Shown here: one piece after another, positions 22,833-35,617 of the stretch
How positions within the stretch are numbered: position 1 is the stretch's first letter
Layout: each line of letters starts with the position of its first letter
NCBI GenBank assembly: GCA_032622095.1
Contig: CP136062.1
Location: 159,584,875 to 159,648,874, forward strand
Length of the DNA: 64,000 nt
Direction: 5' to 3'
Source of the DNA: Siphonodentalium dalli
Taxonomy: Eukaryota > Mollusca > Scaphopoda > Gadilida > Siphonodentaliidae
The notes under the pieces: model-generated
Told to the model about the DNA's origin: nothing
The model's database searches: none
Seen by the model: only the letters and a program-made list of their open reading frames with translations
Program-made: the position numbers and the translations under genes

Positions 22833-23850
22833 TAGGACTAACAAAGGTTATTACTGGGATAGAGGTGTGACGTTGGCAAAAGCTGAAGCCGTACGTGGCG
22901 GGAAAGCGTTTGCACGTGTAAAGCTGTGTTATATCTCAAATTACGCATAATTATTCAAAATAATATTGACGCAGTGCATACGAACATGAAATGTGTAATA
23001 TTGATTTTCCGATAACTTGAATATTTAATAGCACCCTACCGAAGTCAGTTAGTCAGTTGTGATGAGTCCCTAGCTGTATTTAATGTATTCATGCTTCAAC
23101 ACAGTCCAGGTAAGTGCTCATAGGAATGTTAAATGTTTTAACACGGTTTAGGACTAAATTTAAAAACAAACAAACAAAACGCGCACACCGGACGGTTTAG
23201 TACCGAAAAGCGACGGTGCGTTGCTTAAGGATATCACAAACGTGACACAGATGACCAAATGAGTTTTATACCCCTCACTCCGATGAATGCCAGCCCACTA
23301 TGGGGGGGGGGCAACTCCTGGTAATTTGGTTCTCTACCGAGTTTCGTGAGCATTTTTCTGCGACGATTCCGATTCTCTATCGAGCAGTCGCGGCATAAAC
23401 GTAAAAAACAACATCAGAGTAGTGTTTCGTGGGTTTCATAGCGCTATCATGAAATCAGTCACTGCATGGCCATCAGTGTGCGTAAAACAGTTAAAAACTA
23501 ATACCGAAGTGCACAGAGATTGACTTTTTATTTTCCGATTCCGATTCTCTGCTGCGGACTCAGATTATAGATCAAGAGACAATCTACCACATTTATTATA
23601 ACATTCACCTCATATATTATCTCAGTGACATTACCTTGACAGGACAACACGAAACGCACAACATTCATACCCTATATACACCTTACTAGCTGACATTCAG
23701 TGCGATATGCCCTCGGTTAGTTAGTTAGCTAATTGGAGTTTAATGTGACTTTCAACAGCTAATTTATTACTACCCCCCCCCCCCCCCCACTTTTAGAAGA
23801 CGTCTATATGTGATCCAAAGTCTTAGACTACAAACACTTGCCACCAAGCT
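22833..23850. other. unassigned; G and C homopolymer tracts
   Basis: G tract at 23301-23310 and a C tract of about 17 at 23773-23789. No gene recognised. Confidence 0.4.
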
Positions 23851-23934
23851 CATCCCGGAACCACACGGGGGCATCCGGAACCACACGGGGGCATCCGGAA
23901 CCACACGGGGGCATCCGGAACCACACGGGGGCAT
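23851..23934. repeat. short tandem repeat, 20-bp unit, 4 copies
   Basis: GGAACCACACGGGGGCATCC is repeated without spacers and with almost no divergence. On the minus strand it encodes a PPCGSG-type repeat in an otherwise unsupported frame. Confidence 0.9.
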
Positions 23935-24371
23935 GTCTGTATGACAACATTCATAGAAAGATGGTCGCACCTTGAGTGACGAGAACATCAATCACAAATA
24001 TACATATTTAAGTAAACTGTATCTTGTGATGAATTTATGAAGCAGCGCTAATAGTTGTGTTCAGTTGCCTGCCAAGGACATCATTGTTGACTTTGTGAAG
24101 AAATATTATTAATATATCATGCAACGACCGGCACCTCTCAAAGACAAAACCCAGTTGATGTGCATAAGGTGTAGTCATATCATGGAGTCGTGCAACGCAG
24201 GTGGAGACTGTTTGGGTACATCGTGCCTGTATTGTCTTTCACAAATGATTTATAATACAACAGATCTTCTTGATCCAAATACATGTATTATATAAAAAGG
24301 TATCGGTGCAGTTATCTGGATAAGGATAATTGCTTGTAGTCTAACATGTTAATATAGAAGCCAAGTATGTA
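23935..24371. other. no recognisable feature
   Basis: Mixed sequence with no supported frame, repeat or hairpin; it abuts the left target duplication of the next element. Confidence 0.4.
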
Positions 24372-24380
24372 CATACTGAT

Positions 24381-24773
24381 GCTGAAATGGTCACTGTCAC
24401 CCCCTTTCGCTCAGTTGGGTACCCAGCTTTTTTATTTTCAGTTGGGTACCCAGCTTTTGTAAAATTTACATTTGGGTACCCAGCTTTATGAAATTGAGCT
24501 TGATTTAATTAGTGATTGCCCTCAGTTGATTGCGAAATGAACCTGGTAAATTTGTGAATTCTTGTTTACATATGAATTATGATGTCTATTCGTCACGTTG
24601 CTTGAAAATAATAGCGGAGAAGAATTGTATGCATAGGACATAGGTACTGCATATTGACTGCTCATAAAGCTGGGTACCCAACTGTAAATTTTATAAAAGC
24701 TGGGTACCCACTGAAAGTTTTAAAACGCTGGGTACCCAACTGAACGAAATGGGATGACAATGACCATTTCAGC
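24381..24773. mobile_element. Mutator-like non-autonomous element with 9-bp target duplication
   Basis: The terminal inverted repeats are about 110 bases. Each tip starts GCTGAAATGGTCA, and each arm holds three copies of GTTGGGTACCCAGCTTT. CATACTGAT is present immediately left (24372-24380) and right (24774-24782), a perfect 9-bp target duplication. Long TIRs with a 9-bp duplication are characteristic of Mutator-like elements, so this assignment is reasonable. The roughly 160-base core is A+T-rich with no frame. The perfect duplication suggests a fairly recent insertion. Confidence 0.85.
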
Positions 24774-25046
24774 CATACTGATGGCATGTGTAACTTTGTC
24801 ACGTGTGCCGTAACCAACTGTATAGTGAGATGTATTTAGAATGAGAACAAAACCAAGCAGTACGTTGCAAGACATGTAAGACTTCACTGCCCGCTTATTA
24901 GCCTATAATGATGAACACCGTTGGTAATTAATGTGATTATAGGCATGTACACATGTCTGCCTCCGAAAGTATTTCGATTCAAATTCAATCACTTCAAAAG
25001 TGTTACTGTTGGTAAAATTATTCAGATATTGATAGCCAAATCTATG

Positions 25047-26915
25047 GTAATAATAATAATAATATTTAATTGATAAAAATGCATAAAATATGCATACAAT
25101 ACAATTAATCATCAATTTAGGAACAAGTCCTTTCGGACTTTTAGTCCCATCAACATATATTTATATTAGCATAAATTAATGTGAGTCAATTTAAAAAAAA
25201 TCTGTTTCATATCTCCTGTGATACAAATGTACGTCGATTTGTTCTTTAAAGTGTAGAAGTGTTGGAGCTTCTACAACGATTTCTGGCAACGAGTTCCATT
25301 CTGCGCATACTCTGCTCGAAAAGAAAAACTTACGAATGTCCTTATTTTTGGAACAAATGTTTAGTTTCCATGAATGTCCCCTGGTCGATGTATATTGCGC
25401 TTTCTGAAAGAACTGATCCGGGATGGAATTATATTGACTGCGTAAATATTTGTAGGTTTCGATGAGATCACTTCCTAGCCTTCTGTATTTAAGGGATGGT
25501 AGATTTAGAAATACCATTCTGTCTTCATATTCGTACTTTCTGTAACTACACACAAGGCGCGTTGCCCTTCTTTGGACACGTTCAAGCTTTTGAGATTGTC
25601 CGATAAGATGTGGAGACCATACGTTATCGCAGTATTCTAGTATCGGCCTCACCATTGAAGTATATAGTCGTTTCAAGATGCCCGAGTCTAGCTGGCTGAA
25701 TGTTCGGTTTATTACTCCCAGGATCTGATAGGCTTTGCTGATTGCACAGTTAATGTGGTTGTCGAATTTTAATTTATTGTCAATTGTTACGCCATGGTCT
25801 TTCGTGTATTCCTCAGAATTGATGGAATGTCGCGTATTGGTGTCCGACATGTAGTAGGACATTTGTGGATTATTGTGGCCGAAATGGACAACATTTATTT
25901 TCGATGAATTGAAATAGAGTTGCCATTTTCGCGACCACTCACATGCTTCGTCGATGTGGTTTTGTAATATCTGTGTATTTGGATTTCCAATTATTTTCGT
26001 GTCGTCTGCAAATATTTCGCATAAGCATGTGACACTTGATGGTAAGTCGTTGATGAATAACAGAAACAGGGCAGGTCATAAGAGGCTACCCTGCGGGACT
26101 CCACTTGAAACCTTCCTCCAACCAGAACGTGTCGAATTCACTACAACCCTCTGTTTTCTGTCAGACAAGAAGTTTGCGATCCATCGAACTATGGTGCTTC
26201 CTATCCCGTGTGATGTCAGTTTTCTAATCAGTCGTTGGTGAGGAACAGTGTCAAATGCTTTTCGGAAGTCTAAGTAGATGACATCGACCGGGTTGTTCTC
26301 GTCAAGACTTTTTGTTAGATGTTCCAGAAATTCGTGCAGCTGAGTCTTACAAGAAAGGTTCTTCCTAAATCCATGTTGAAATTTGGTGAATAAGTTGTTC
26401 GTTTCCATGTGATTCATAACTGCCTCTTTGATGAATGACTCTAAGACCTTACATAGGATGCACGTTAGACTCACTGGCCTGTAATTTCCAGGTTCTTGTT
26501 TCGATCCCTTTTTGTACAGCGATACAACTGAAGCTTGTTTCCAAATGTCTGGCAGTACTCCTTCGCATATTGATTTATTAAAAAGTGTGCTAAGCGGGAA
26601 GCTAAGTGGTTTGGCCAATTCCTTTAAGAATCTAGTAGGAATTTCATCTGGACCAGAACTTTTTGAAGCGTTCATTTCGTGAAGCTTGTTTTCAACTGCC
26701 TTCGGAGTTACAATGATTTCGGACAGATACGTTCCTTTATTTATTTCAGGAGTTTCTGGGATGTTTTTTAAATTCTCTTCGTTAAATACACTCGCGAAAA
26801 AGTCGTTATTGCACTTCAAATCTCCGATTCCTTGCTTAAGTTTTGTCCGACATTTGACGTACCCCCAGAATGCTTTCGGGTTTTTGCTGCAATGTAATAC
26901 ATCCTGCCACAAGCA
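25047..26915 (-). pseudogene. CR1-type LINE ORF2, 5'-truncated, one nonsense codon
   Basis: From 26915 the frame reads SKNPKAFWGYVK (end of the endonuclease-RT linker), then NYRPVSLTCILCKVLE, YLDFRKAFDTVPHQRL (motif A), SGVPQGS, FADDTKI (motif C, near 26000-26012), the thumb (HGVTIDNKLKF, RPILEYCDNVWSP) and a C-terminal EWNSLPEIVVEA tail ending at 25191. Everything is in one frame except a TGA at 26076-26078, directly after PQGSLL, where the family normally has Gly. The endonuclease is missing. The 3' UTR carries a perfect hairpin (AAGTCCTTTCGGACTT, 25125-25140) and ends in a short ATT microsatellite at about 25048-25063, as CR1/L2-type LINEs do. This is the best-preserved retrotransposon in the window. 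Confidence 0.92.
25125..25140. repeat. 3'-UTR hairpin of the CR1-type LINE
   Basis: AAGTCC-TTTC-GGACTT is a perfect stem-loop located between the ORF2 stop and the ATT tail. Conserved 3' hairpins and microsatellite tails in CR1/L2-type LINEs are thought to be recognised by the element's own reverse transcriptase; this role is inferred here. Confidence 0.6.
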
Positions 26916-27200
26916 ATACACCCGACGAATCGTCAATATAATGCCGATATCATAACCCACCAATGAATGGTTAAGTGCATGTGTCTATAGAGTTATAACA
27001 TCTATATCACATTTATCGGTAGGGCGTTTTGTCCGGATACCTGATGCGAAAGGTCTTCAGTCATGGGCTTTTTGTGGGTAAACGTTGTCAGCATGTCATT
27101 TGACTGAATAGTGTTAAAGTGACATCAAATGTTTACCACATTGCTATAAATGTTCGCTGGCGACATATTAGCTCTACTGACCTCCGGCACTGTTCCAAGA
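26916..27200. other. no recognisable feature
   Basis: Flank upstream of the truncated LINE; no frame or repeat recognised. Confidence 0.35.
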
Positions 27201-27373
27201 AAGGCGAATTTAATATGTATAAATGCATGCATAAATTCAGGGTCCTAAATTTATGCAACATTTATGCGAGATTTAAAAATATAAATGAGAGATTTATATT
27301 TTTGTATAAAGGCGAATTTAATATGTATAAATGCATGCATAAATTCAGGGTCCTAAATTTATGCAACATTTAT
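27201..27373. repeat. direct duplication, 65-bp unit, period 108
   Basis: 27201-27265 and 27309-27373 are identical or nearly so (AAGGCGAATTTAATATGTAT followed by AAATGCATGCATAAATTC). The 43 bases between them include a shorter TTTATGCGAGATTTA variant. The match level suggests a recent local duplication. Confidence 0.9.
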
Positions 27374-28231
27374 ATTTTATAAATCTCGCTTTTCATGCAG
27401 TGGTTGGTAGGAATTACGACAGCTGTTGCTTTAAGTTGCCAATTGTCCTCATAGCAGCATACACTCCTCATGTTTGCATGGAACGATGGCAGATATCTGG
27501 ACAGTTGCTTGCGGTTGATGCATATTTGGCACACTAATATTTAGTTTGCTTCCCAATATATCCTTACGTTTATATTGAAATACATGGTTCTACTAGTATA
27601 ATACCTTATTGTTAATATGCATTAGTTCAAATATAAGATGACTCCATCCATTGGTTATCAGCTATCCAAGAAAGTTATATATGTTATATAAATAGTATTT
27701 CCCCCTTATTTGGCAAAACCTGCTCGAGTCTCAACCAGAATATATTGCCCATAATTTGTGGCATTCCAAGCGACCGCCTCTGCAGTAACTTCTATGAAAT
27801 CAGAGACAGTTTCCCGGAAATCGCAAGGAAATGGGGGAATTTTAGGCTGAATTTACTTATCCTACGTTGATTTTGAAATAAGTTTCTGCTCCAAAATTGT
27901 TTCCACAGTTTATTTCGACATTCAGGCGACTATAGGAACAGGGTTTCACACACAAGATCTACATGTATATGTTTTTATGACAGTTATCATTTTGATCTCA
28001 AATTCGACCCGAAAAAAGTCAATTTGGAGGATTTTTTAAATTGTTTATTTCATTTCCAGCTAATTGGTACTAGCTGATGAATATTCGTCGTGGGTTCATC
28101 CAATATTTTTGTTCAATGATAGGAAACAACCACATTCGCTTGTTTTTATGATTTTCGTAAAATAAAAAAACATTTTATGGGTATGTTTAACGCCAGATTA
28201 TCGGATATACCCTTAATTTCAATGCCAAAAT
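27374..28231. other. no recognisable gene or element
   Basis: A+T-rich sequence with no supported open frame; it leads into the repeat at 28232. Confidence 0.4.
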
Positions 28232-28522
28232 GCGGTCAAATTCTAAGTCGAAACATGGCCGTAACTCATGTGAAAATAATTTTCACATAACATATATTCG
28301 AACTTGGCCTGTAGTTTTAGCTGGGAACCACATATACCAGCTTTGGTTCAGATCAAATAATACAAACTGGATTTATCGATCGGAAATCATAAATGTTAAC
28401 AGGCGGTCAAATTCTAAGTCGAAAAAGGTCCGTAACTCATGTAAAATAATTGGACGGACGGCTAGACAGACAGACGCACACCGACCCACGACAATAGAAC
28501 ACATTTACAAAGTAAAGTTTAG
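28232..28522. repeat. dispersed repeat with internal direct repeat and GGACGGACGG tail
   Basis: GCGGTCAAATTCTAAGTCGA occurs at 28232 and 28403 (period 171), each followed by CCGTAACTCATGT and AAAATAAT. The second is followed by GGACGGACGGCTAGACAGAC and then GTTTAGCTAAAAATTAAA. This dimer-plus-GACGGAC tail resembles abundant molluscan dispersed repeats and parallels the two repeats at the right edge of the window. Confidence 0.65.
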
Positions 28523-28861
28523 CTAAAAATTAAACTATAACTTTCTTCACTCACTCACCTGTTTCGCATGTTATTGTATCCCCATATTTATTGTAACTGT
28601 AACCGTTTTCAGTGACACGTGACGCTTATGCTCGTATTCACAGTCCGACGACTTCGCACAGCTTGACAAGAAAACCATAGTCAGAAATGGTAACGCCACC
28701 AATATCATATTATTAGCCATAAATATAAATTATAATATAATTATACTATAAACTAGCTCTCAAATTTTATGTGGGAAATTTGCATACTTCCATATTTCAA
28801 GTTTTCCCGTTTCTCGTGTTATACATTACATTCTTCAAACTGTCTTCTTTATTACACAAGC
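28523..28861. other. no recognisable feature
   Basis: A+T-rich. It contains GTCAGAAATGGTAACGC (about 28680), the reverse complement of a 17-base piece of repeat R2; too short to call a copy. Confidence 0.35.
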
Positions 28862-29430
28862 TGATAGGCCCGACTTCGTCCGGGCTGTTTCCCATCTGAT
28901 TTCCGGCGAAAGGCGTGATTTGACCTTGAATTGACTATTTCGAAAGTCAAGGTCAGGTCAGGGTCATGATTTGACCCGTCCAAAACACCCCGCCCGGAGA
29001 AAAATACCCCTAGGTATCAAATTTCGTCGAAATCCGTCCGTTTACCCCACTTGACCTTTAATTAACAATTTTGAAGGTCAAGGTAAGGACGGAGTCATGA
29101 TTTGACCCGTCCAAAACACTCCCCCGACAAAAGTACCCATAGGTAACAAATTTCGTCGAAATCCATCCGTTTTACCCGATTTGACCTTTGATTGACCACA
29201 TTGAAGGTCAAGGTTACGCCGAGGTCACAATTTGACCCGTTCAAAACACTCCCCGGTCAAAAGTATCCCTAGGTATAAAATTTCGCCGAAATTCGTCCGT
29301 TTTACCCAAATTGATCTTGCATTGACAGTTTTAAAGGTCAAGATCAGGTCGGGGTCACGATTTGACCCGTCCAAAACACTTCCCGGACACAAATACCCCT
29401 AAGTATCACATTACGTTGAAACCTATGGAA
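28862..29430. repeat. repeat family R4 copy 1, four tandem units of about 130 bp
   Basis: The copy opens with the hairpin GGCCCGACTTCGTCCGGGCT and then four units. Each unit reads TTGACCTT...(T)GAAGGTCAAGGTCA...GATTTGACCCGTCC...AAATTTCGTCGAAATCCGTC. GACCCGTCC starts at about 28973, 29104, 29234 (as GACCCGTTC) and 29364, giving a period of about 130. Inverted copies of the same hairpin and units are at 51845-52500. No protein is encoded. Several TCAAGGTCA/TGACCTTGA strings occur. Confidence 0.85.
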
Positions 29431-29870
29431 AGCCGAAGAGGACATTTTAGTTGCTAATTGCTAGATATACGACGCACGGTGTTTCAAACTAGGAGATTAT
29501 TCTGCGTTTCAAATGGTGATGAATTATAGTATTTTATTCAAATTTTATGGCATAAATTGTTAATAAAACCGTATATACTATAACAAAAATCAATGACTCG
29601 AAAATTAAGTGGGCCTTTAAACAAAGTCACAATTGCAGTTTGGCTCAACTCATACTCGTCTATTCAGCGATATTTTGCTGAGCAGTTTGTTATAGCCTCC
29701 AGTATTCATTGAGCGTTATAGCCCCACTGTTATAATTCGCATTTAGCAGGCGTACTCTTGCCTCAGATTATTGAGATATTACGTCACACGTAATGACATT
29801 AAATCGCATGGAAATATAGCAATTGTGTGGGCTGCTTGGCGTGAATATGTAATGAGAAATAAGGTCATAC
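29431..29870. other. no recognisable feature
   Basis: A+T-rich. A short GTAATGACATTAAA motif at about 29791 recurs at 29871 at the start of the next duplicated block. Confidence 0.35.
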
Positions 29871-30690
29871 GTAATGACATTAAACTCAAGAAAACCCGCG
29901 AAAACAAAACAAAATCACATTTAATGTTTTAAGTTATTTCCTTCATAAAAAGAATCTTCGTGATAATGAACCCTCTCAATACTTTAGGATATAGAATTAA
30001 CCTTAAAATAACAAAAACCTTCGGAATAGAGAACCTTCGGAATAGCGAACCTTCGGATTGGCGAACCTTCGGAATAGCGAACATTCAGAGAAATTTCGGA
30101 ATAGTGTACCTTCGGGGTAGTGAACCTTCGGAATAGAGACATGCCCCCCAATATTCATATTATATGCACAGAGTTCAAAGGTATGGGCCCATAAAATAAA
30201 AAAATTTGGCCCTTAAAATATTGAACCCCAAATTGGAGCCCGCACAGAACAGCACTTAAGTCAACTGTACCTGTGTCATGTCCCAATGCCGGAGGGTCCA
30301 TATATACCACAACATTCATATTATATGCCAAGAATTCAAAGGTATGGGCCCAAGTAATCACATTAAATCTCAAGAAAACCCGCGAAAACAAAACAAAATC
30401 ACATTTAATGTTCTAAGTTATTTCCTCCTGTATCTGTATCGGTATGCGCGCAGGATCAGTTCGGATGTGAGCGCACACTCCATAAAAAGAATCTTCGTGA
30501 CAATGAACCCTCTCAATACTTTAGAATATAGAATTAACATAAAAATAACAAAAACCTTCGGAATAGAGAACCTTCGGAATAGCGAACCTTCGGAATAGTG
30601 AACCTTCGAAATAGCAATTATTCAGAATAGAGAACATTCGGAATAGTGGACCTTCGGGATAGCGAACCTTCATAATAGAAACATGTCCCC
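29871..30690. repeat. duplicated block with 18-bp CCTTCGGAATAGCGAA arrays
   Basis: Block 1 (29871-30140) and block 2 (30354-30690) share a GTAATNACATTAAA start, AAGAAAACCCGCGAAAACAA, CATTTAATGTT, ATAAAAAGAATCTTCGTGA and AACCCTCTCAATACTTTA. Both end in imperfect 18-base repeats of GAACCTTCGGAATAGC. Block 2 has about 55 extra bases. A smaller duplication (ATTCATATTATATGC...GGTATGGGCCC, at about 30151 and 30312) sits between them. The motif is a common simple satellite in marine invertebrate genomes. Confidence 0.85.
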
Positions 30691-30989
30691 ACAATTACAC
30701 CGGTGACGTAAACACATGTGCTAATCTTTGTTGGACTATCGTCACTCTATCGGTACGGTTTATACTCAAGTACGAAAAAATACCTAACCATAATACATTC
30801 GCCCAGTGGATTATCGATCGTCCGCTCTAACATGAAAAACTGTAATACAGCTTACACTACCTTGTGGCGTAATAAATAAACCGGTCTTGGTGTTTCACGA
30901 TTTTTCACTAGTATAAGTGACGTGTTATCTGCTGTTAATCCATCTACATTAGATCTCGGATTATCTTATCATATAGCGCTTTGATGAAG
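30691..30989. other. no recognisable feature
   Basis: Mixed sequence up to the first readable codons of the next LINE fragment. Confidence 0.35.
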
Positions 30990-32330
30990 ACGTCTACAAA
31001 CAAAGCTGACGTTTTGAACGACGTTTTCACAGAAATTGAGCGCCTATTGGATTTGCCCAACTTTGAAAAAGAACCCAAAATAATATTTCTGACATCAAAT
31101 TAACATAAGAAGAATTAGCAACGATACTTAAAGGCTTATAAACAAATAAGGCCCCGACGGTATAAGTAATAATATGCTGAAGGAAAAGCACACCTCCGTT
31201 TGTAAACCACTTTGTTTAATATTTAATAAATTCATTAATATGTGATGTTTCCCGACAGCATGGAGAATGGCTAATATTACCCCCCTCTTCAAGAAAGGAG
31301 ACATACAAGATCCAACAAATTACCATCCGATATCTTTAATCAGCTGTGTTGGCATAATTCTTGAAAGAATAATTTTCAATAAAGTTTCTGAGCACCTGTC
31401 CTTAAACAATTTATAATATAAAAATCAATCAGGTTTCGTTCCCAACCATAGTCCTGAAATGCAGCTTATTGAGATAATTAACAATGTGTGCAACACCCTT
31501 GATGCTAGGGTAACTACTTGTGCTGTCTATTATGGCATATCTAAAGCATTCGATAAAGCACAGCGGATTGTTATTAAAATTAGAACAATATGGTATTAAT
31601 GGCAAACTTCTAGCATGGTTTCAAAACTACCCGATGAATAGGCAACGAAGAGTTATGGTCAAATCGTGTTTCTCAAATTATAGGAGAATTAATGCTGGGG
31701 TCCACAGGGATCAGTTATCGATCCTCTGATGTTTCTCATTCACATTAACAACATAACAGATCGCATGAAATCACAAACGAGACTGTATGCCGACGATATG
31801 TGCCTTACTAATAGCAGTTCCGACATTACGAAACTCGAATGAAGATATGCGGGAAATAAAATTTTGGGCAGACACATGGAAGGAAAATTCAATGGTTCCA
31901 AAACAGACTTAATGTTATTCACATCTAAACAAAAAATAATTAAACCAATAATAAGTTTTGATGATGTGCGACTGGAATATTCTAAATCACATAAACACTT
32001 AAGTCTGGAAATTGATGACGATCGCACATTGAACACACATAATCACATATAGACAATATATGTCAGAAGGCTTATGCCAGATTGTCTCAGATTCGAAAAC
32101 TCAAACAAACATGTACACTCAACCGTGAACCACTTGAAACTCTATATTTACCATAGGTACGCTCTCAAATGGAGTATGTTAGTACTGTCTGGTTCGGGGC
32201 ACTTCTAAAAATTTGGATGATATTCAATTCGAGGCAGCCAAAATAGTTACAGGGTGTACTCGATCTGTTCCGAATGATACGTTTCTTGTCAAACTTGGAT
32301 GGGAGAATCTAGAAAATCGACGATAAACCA
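30990..32330 (+). pseudogene. jockey-type LINE RT fragment, heavily decayed
   Basis: Readable pieces in order: NKAPDGISNN-like region, FPTAWRMANITPLFKKGD, NYHPISLISCVGIILERI, YYGISKAFDKA (motif A; the catalytic Asp is replaced by Gly), GLLLKLEQYGINGKLLAWFQNY, INAGV, YADD (near 31792) and HKHLSLEIDDD, ending LGWENLENRR at about 32325. Stops and frame changes are frequent. The endonuclease and C-terminal module are missing. The C-terminal piece at 33640-34125 could be the same copy, displaced by about 1.3 kb of other sequence. Confidence 0.85.
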
Positions 32331-33250
32331 GATATTATTAATATATTTATTTAGTTTATTATTATAAATATTAGTCTTTGTAATACGACCCTGCCTAACT
32401 ATGCTTAAAAGCCATGTCCTGATTGGCCAGTGGCCCGAGTTACCATGGCTATCTCGTTCCAGTTTTGTGGTACAATTCTACTTTTTCCAATTGTACCACG
32501 AAAAAAATCGGTTTATTCAGATCGACGCACGCGACTTTTCCCGTCTTTTCTAACTCCGCGCAAACGGGGCATCAACGGAGTACACCCGCAACCCTTTGAA
32601 TTTTGCTACATCTTGACAATCTTGCGAATTTTCTAGCGATTTGTCGCTTGAAACCAGTTTGGTTGCCAATGAATATGGTCCAAATGATGTTATGGTATAT
32701 TGATATATGTTACGACCAAAGAAAGTTACTTAATAAGTATATTAAATGACAAAATAAATCCATGGGGCCGGGCTGTGCATTCGTCGATTCGAATCTCGAT
32801 CATATTCGTCGATTCGATATTTCGGAATCAAGTTGAAAATGAAAGCGTTTGTTCACCAGTACAGAAGGGGGATAAGATCATTTAGATCGCTTTGTGTAAG
32901 GAAAATGGTCCATAGTCGATGATCATATTCATGTTGTCCCAACAACGTTCAACACAGAAATGACCGCAATTCGTATTTCCTGTACAATTTAAATGAAAGG
33001 CACGGGCGCCGCTGAAAACACATCGTTTTTTAGCCAAGCACAACGATTATTTTCTAGAAGAGGTGCCTCGAAAAGTCAATGGGGGAATTTCATAACAAGA
33101 CAAGATTACCGGAGTATTCCATGCAAATAAATCGAGTACGCCCAATACGAATTACACCACGAAATGTTTTCTCACCTGAGACCGAAAAAGCGCAGTATTT
33201 CGTTGACTATTCAGTCGAATTGTGACCATAAACTTTCAGTCGTATTACAA
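32331..33250. other. unassigned sequence between LINE pieces
   Basis: It contains a small inverted repeat (GTGGTACAATT / AATTGTACCAC, 32468-32499) that shares its GTGGTACAA core with the hairpin at 33251. If the flanking LINE pieces are one copy, this DNA was inserted into it. Confidence 0.4.
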
Positions 33251-33397
33251 AAGAAATAAATACACGGTGTATCGGTGTGTATGGTCAAGTTGTACCACAA
33301 AAAACTGATTGTAGGACTCCGCTACGCGTCGTCCTACAATCAGTTTTTTGTGGTACAACTTGACCATACACACCTCTACACCGTGTATTTATTTCTT
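33251..33397. mobile_element. hairpin (foldback) with about 66-bp arms
   Basis: AAGAAATAAATACACGGTGT through GATTGTAGGAC pairs with its reverse complement on the right, with two or three mismatches, around a 13-base loop (TCCGCTACGCGTC). No coding content. It may be the core or one end of a larger MITE together with the GTGGTACAA motif at 32468. No clear target duplication was found. Confidence 0.7.
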
Positions 33398-33540
33398 AAT
33401 TAGAAATACATGTTAATATAAACCACCATGACTAGCTATATTAACTGGCTAGATAGGCTGACCACACATGTTGGCTAAATACCACAGTGACCATAGCATG
33501 CATATGACCGGAGTGAAATCCGACTCGTGTGTGCTGACCC

Positions 33541-33559
33541 CACCCCCCCCCCCCCCCGA
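33541..33559. repeat. C homopolymer
   Basis: A run of about 17 C, with one interruption, after CCCCA. Similar G or C tracts occur at 20490, 23773, 40438 and 50985. Confidence 0.8.
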
Positions 33560-33639
33560 TTTATCCGGCAGCCGGATTTAACCGGGTACAATCGGGATCG
33601 TGTGCGCCGACACTAACGCATCCGACCTTGTCACACCAA

Positions 33640-34125
33640 AAACGGGAAGTAAGAGAACGACATGACATTCTTTCCTACGTGCATTAATCAATGGAACGCT
33701 CTTGGAAAAGACATTTGTAAGGAATCAATCAAACGAAAACCAAACAAACCGCCGAAATACTTCAATGATGGTAAACGTTTACTAAATATTTCCCATTGCA
33801 GACGGAGAAATCAATGTAGCAACTTACAAGTTGATAAAAGGCAAAATTATATCGCTGATACTAAAGCATGTATATGCGGGTATCATGAAGAGAATGCTTT
33901 TCATTATTGATTTGAATGTCATGTTCATGTTTATGCCATATTAAGTCTATACAATAAACTCTTGCCCTTCAACATTTATTCGGTAAACATTTTGCTATTT
34001 GGAAACTCTGACCAAGAGAATAATGAAAACGAGTCCATTTTCAAAGATGTCCAAGACTTTTTAAGAGTCACCACTTCCACAGACACAATATTCAACACAC
34101 CTGAGTTTGGAAAGAGATATGTCTG
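33640..34125 (+). pseudogene. C-terminal fragment of a LINE ORF2
   Basis: The frame reads TFFPTCINQWNALGKDI, matching the SFFPSTI-x-x-WN motif that follows the RT thumb in jockey/Nimbus-type LINEs. It then reads ACICGYHEENAFHY-stop-FECHV, a C-x-C-x7-H-x4-C module like the one at 15492-15530. A TGA at 33908-33910 interrupts it. The fragment ends just before a GA microsatellite. Confidence 0.7.
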
Positions 34126-34177
34126 AAGAATTTCGACTCTTCCAAAACCATGCATGTCAATCATTGAAACAAGCTCG

Positions 34178-35379
<1,202 letters not shown>

Positions 35380-35617
35380 CATTTACTATGGGACATCTAC
35401 TCGTCAACGATGCTATGAAGTTAGTATATAAGGGTAAGTGTATACTACACAATGTTACTACGACGTGTACAATGTACCTTTAATTTGTAATCGTGGGTAA
35501 TTCGCTATTCACCTCGGTTTGAACTGCAACTGAATATTCCGGTATCTACGATCACGTAAGTGAACTATGGACACCACTGATAAGGATACTCACGTGGCGG
35601 ATATTTTGCCTATGCTA
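35380..35617. repeat. direct repeat R5, copy 1
   Basis: It matches 36150-36361 in the same orientation. Landmarks are AAGTTAGTATATAAGGGTAA, GGGTAATTCGCTAT, CCGGTAT, ACGATCACGTAAGTGAACTA and CTGATAAGGATACTCAC. The two copies flank about 530 bases. They could be a tandem duplication or the ends of a miniature LTR element, but no TG...CA tips, primer site or purine tract was found. Confidence 0.75.

Noticed and set aside
28680-28697. 17-base match to repeat R2 on the opposite strand
   Set aside because: Too short and without flanking similarity to count as a copy.
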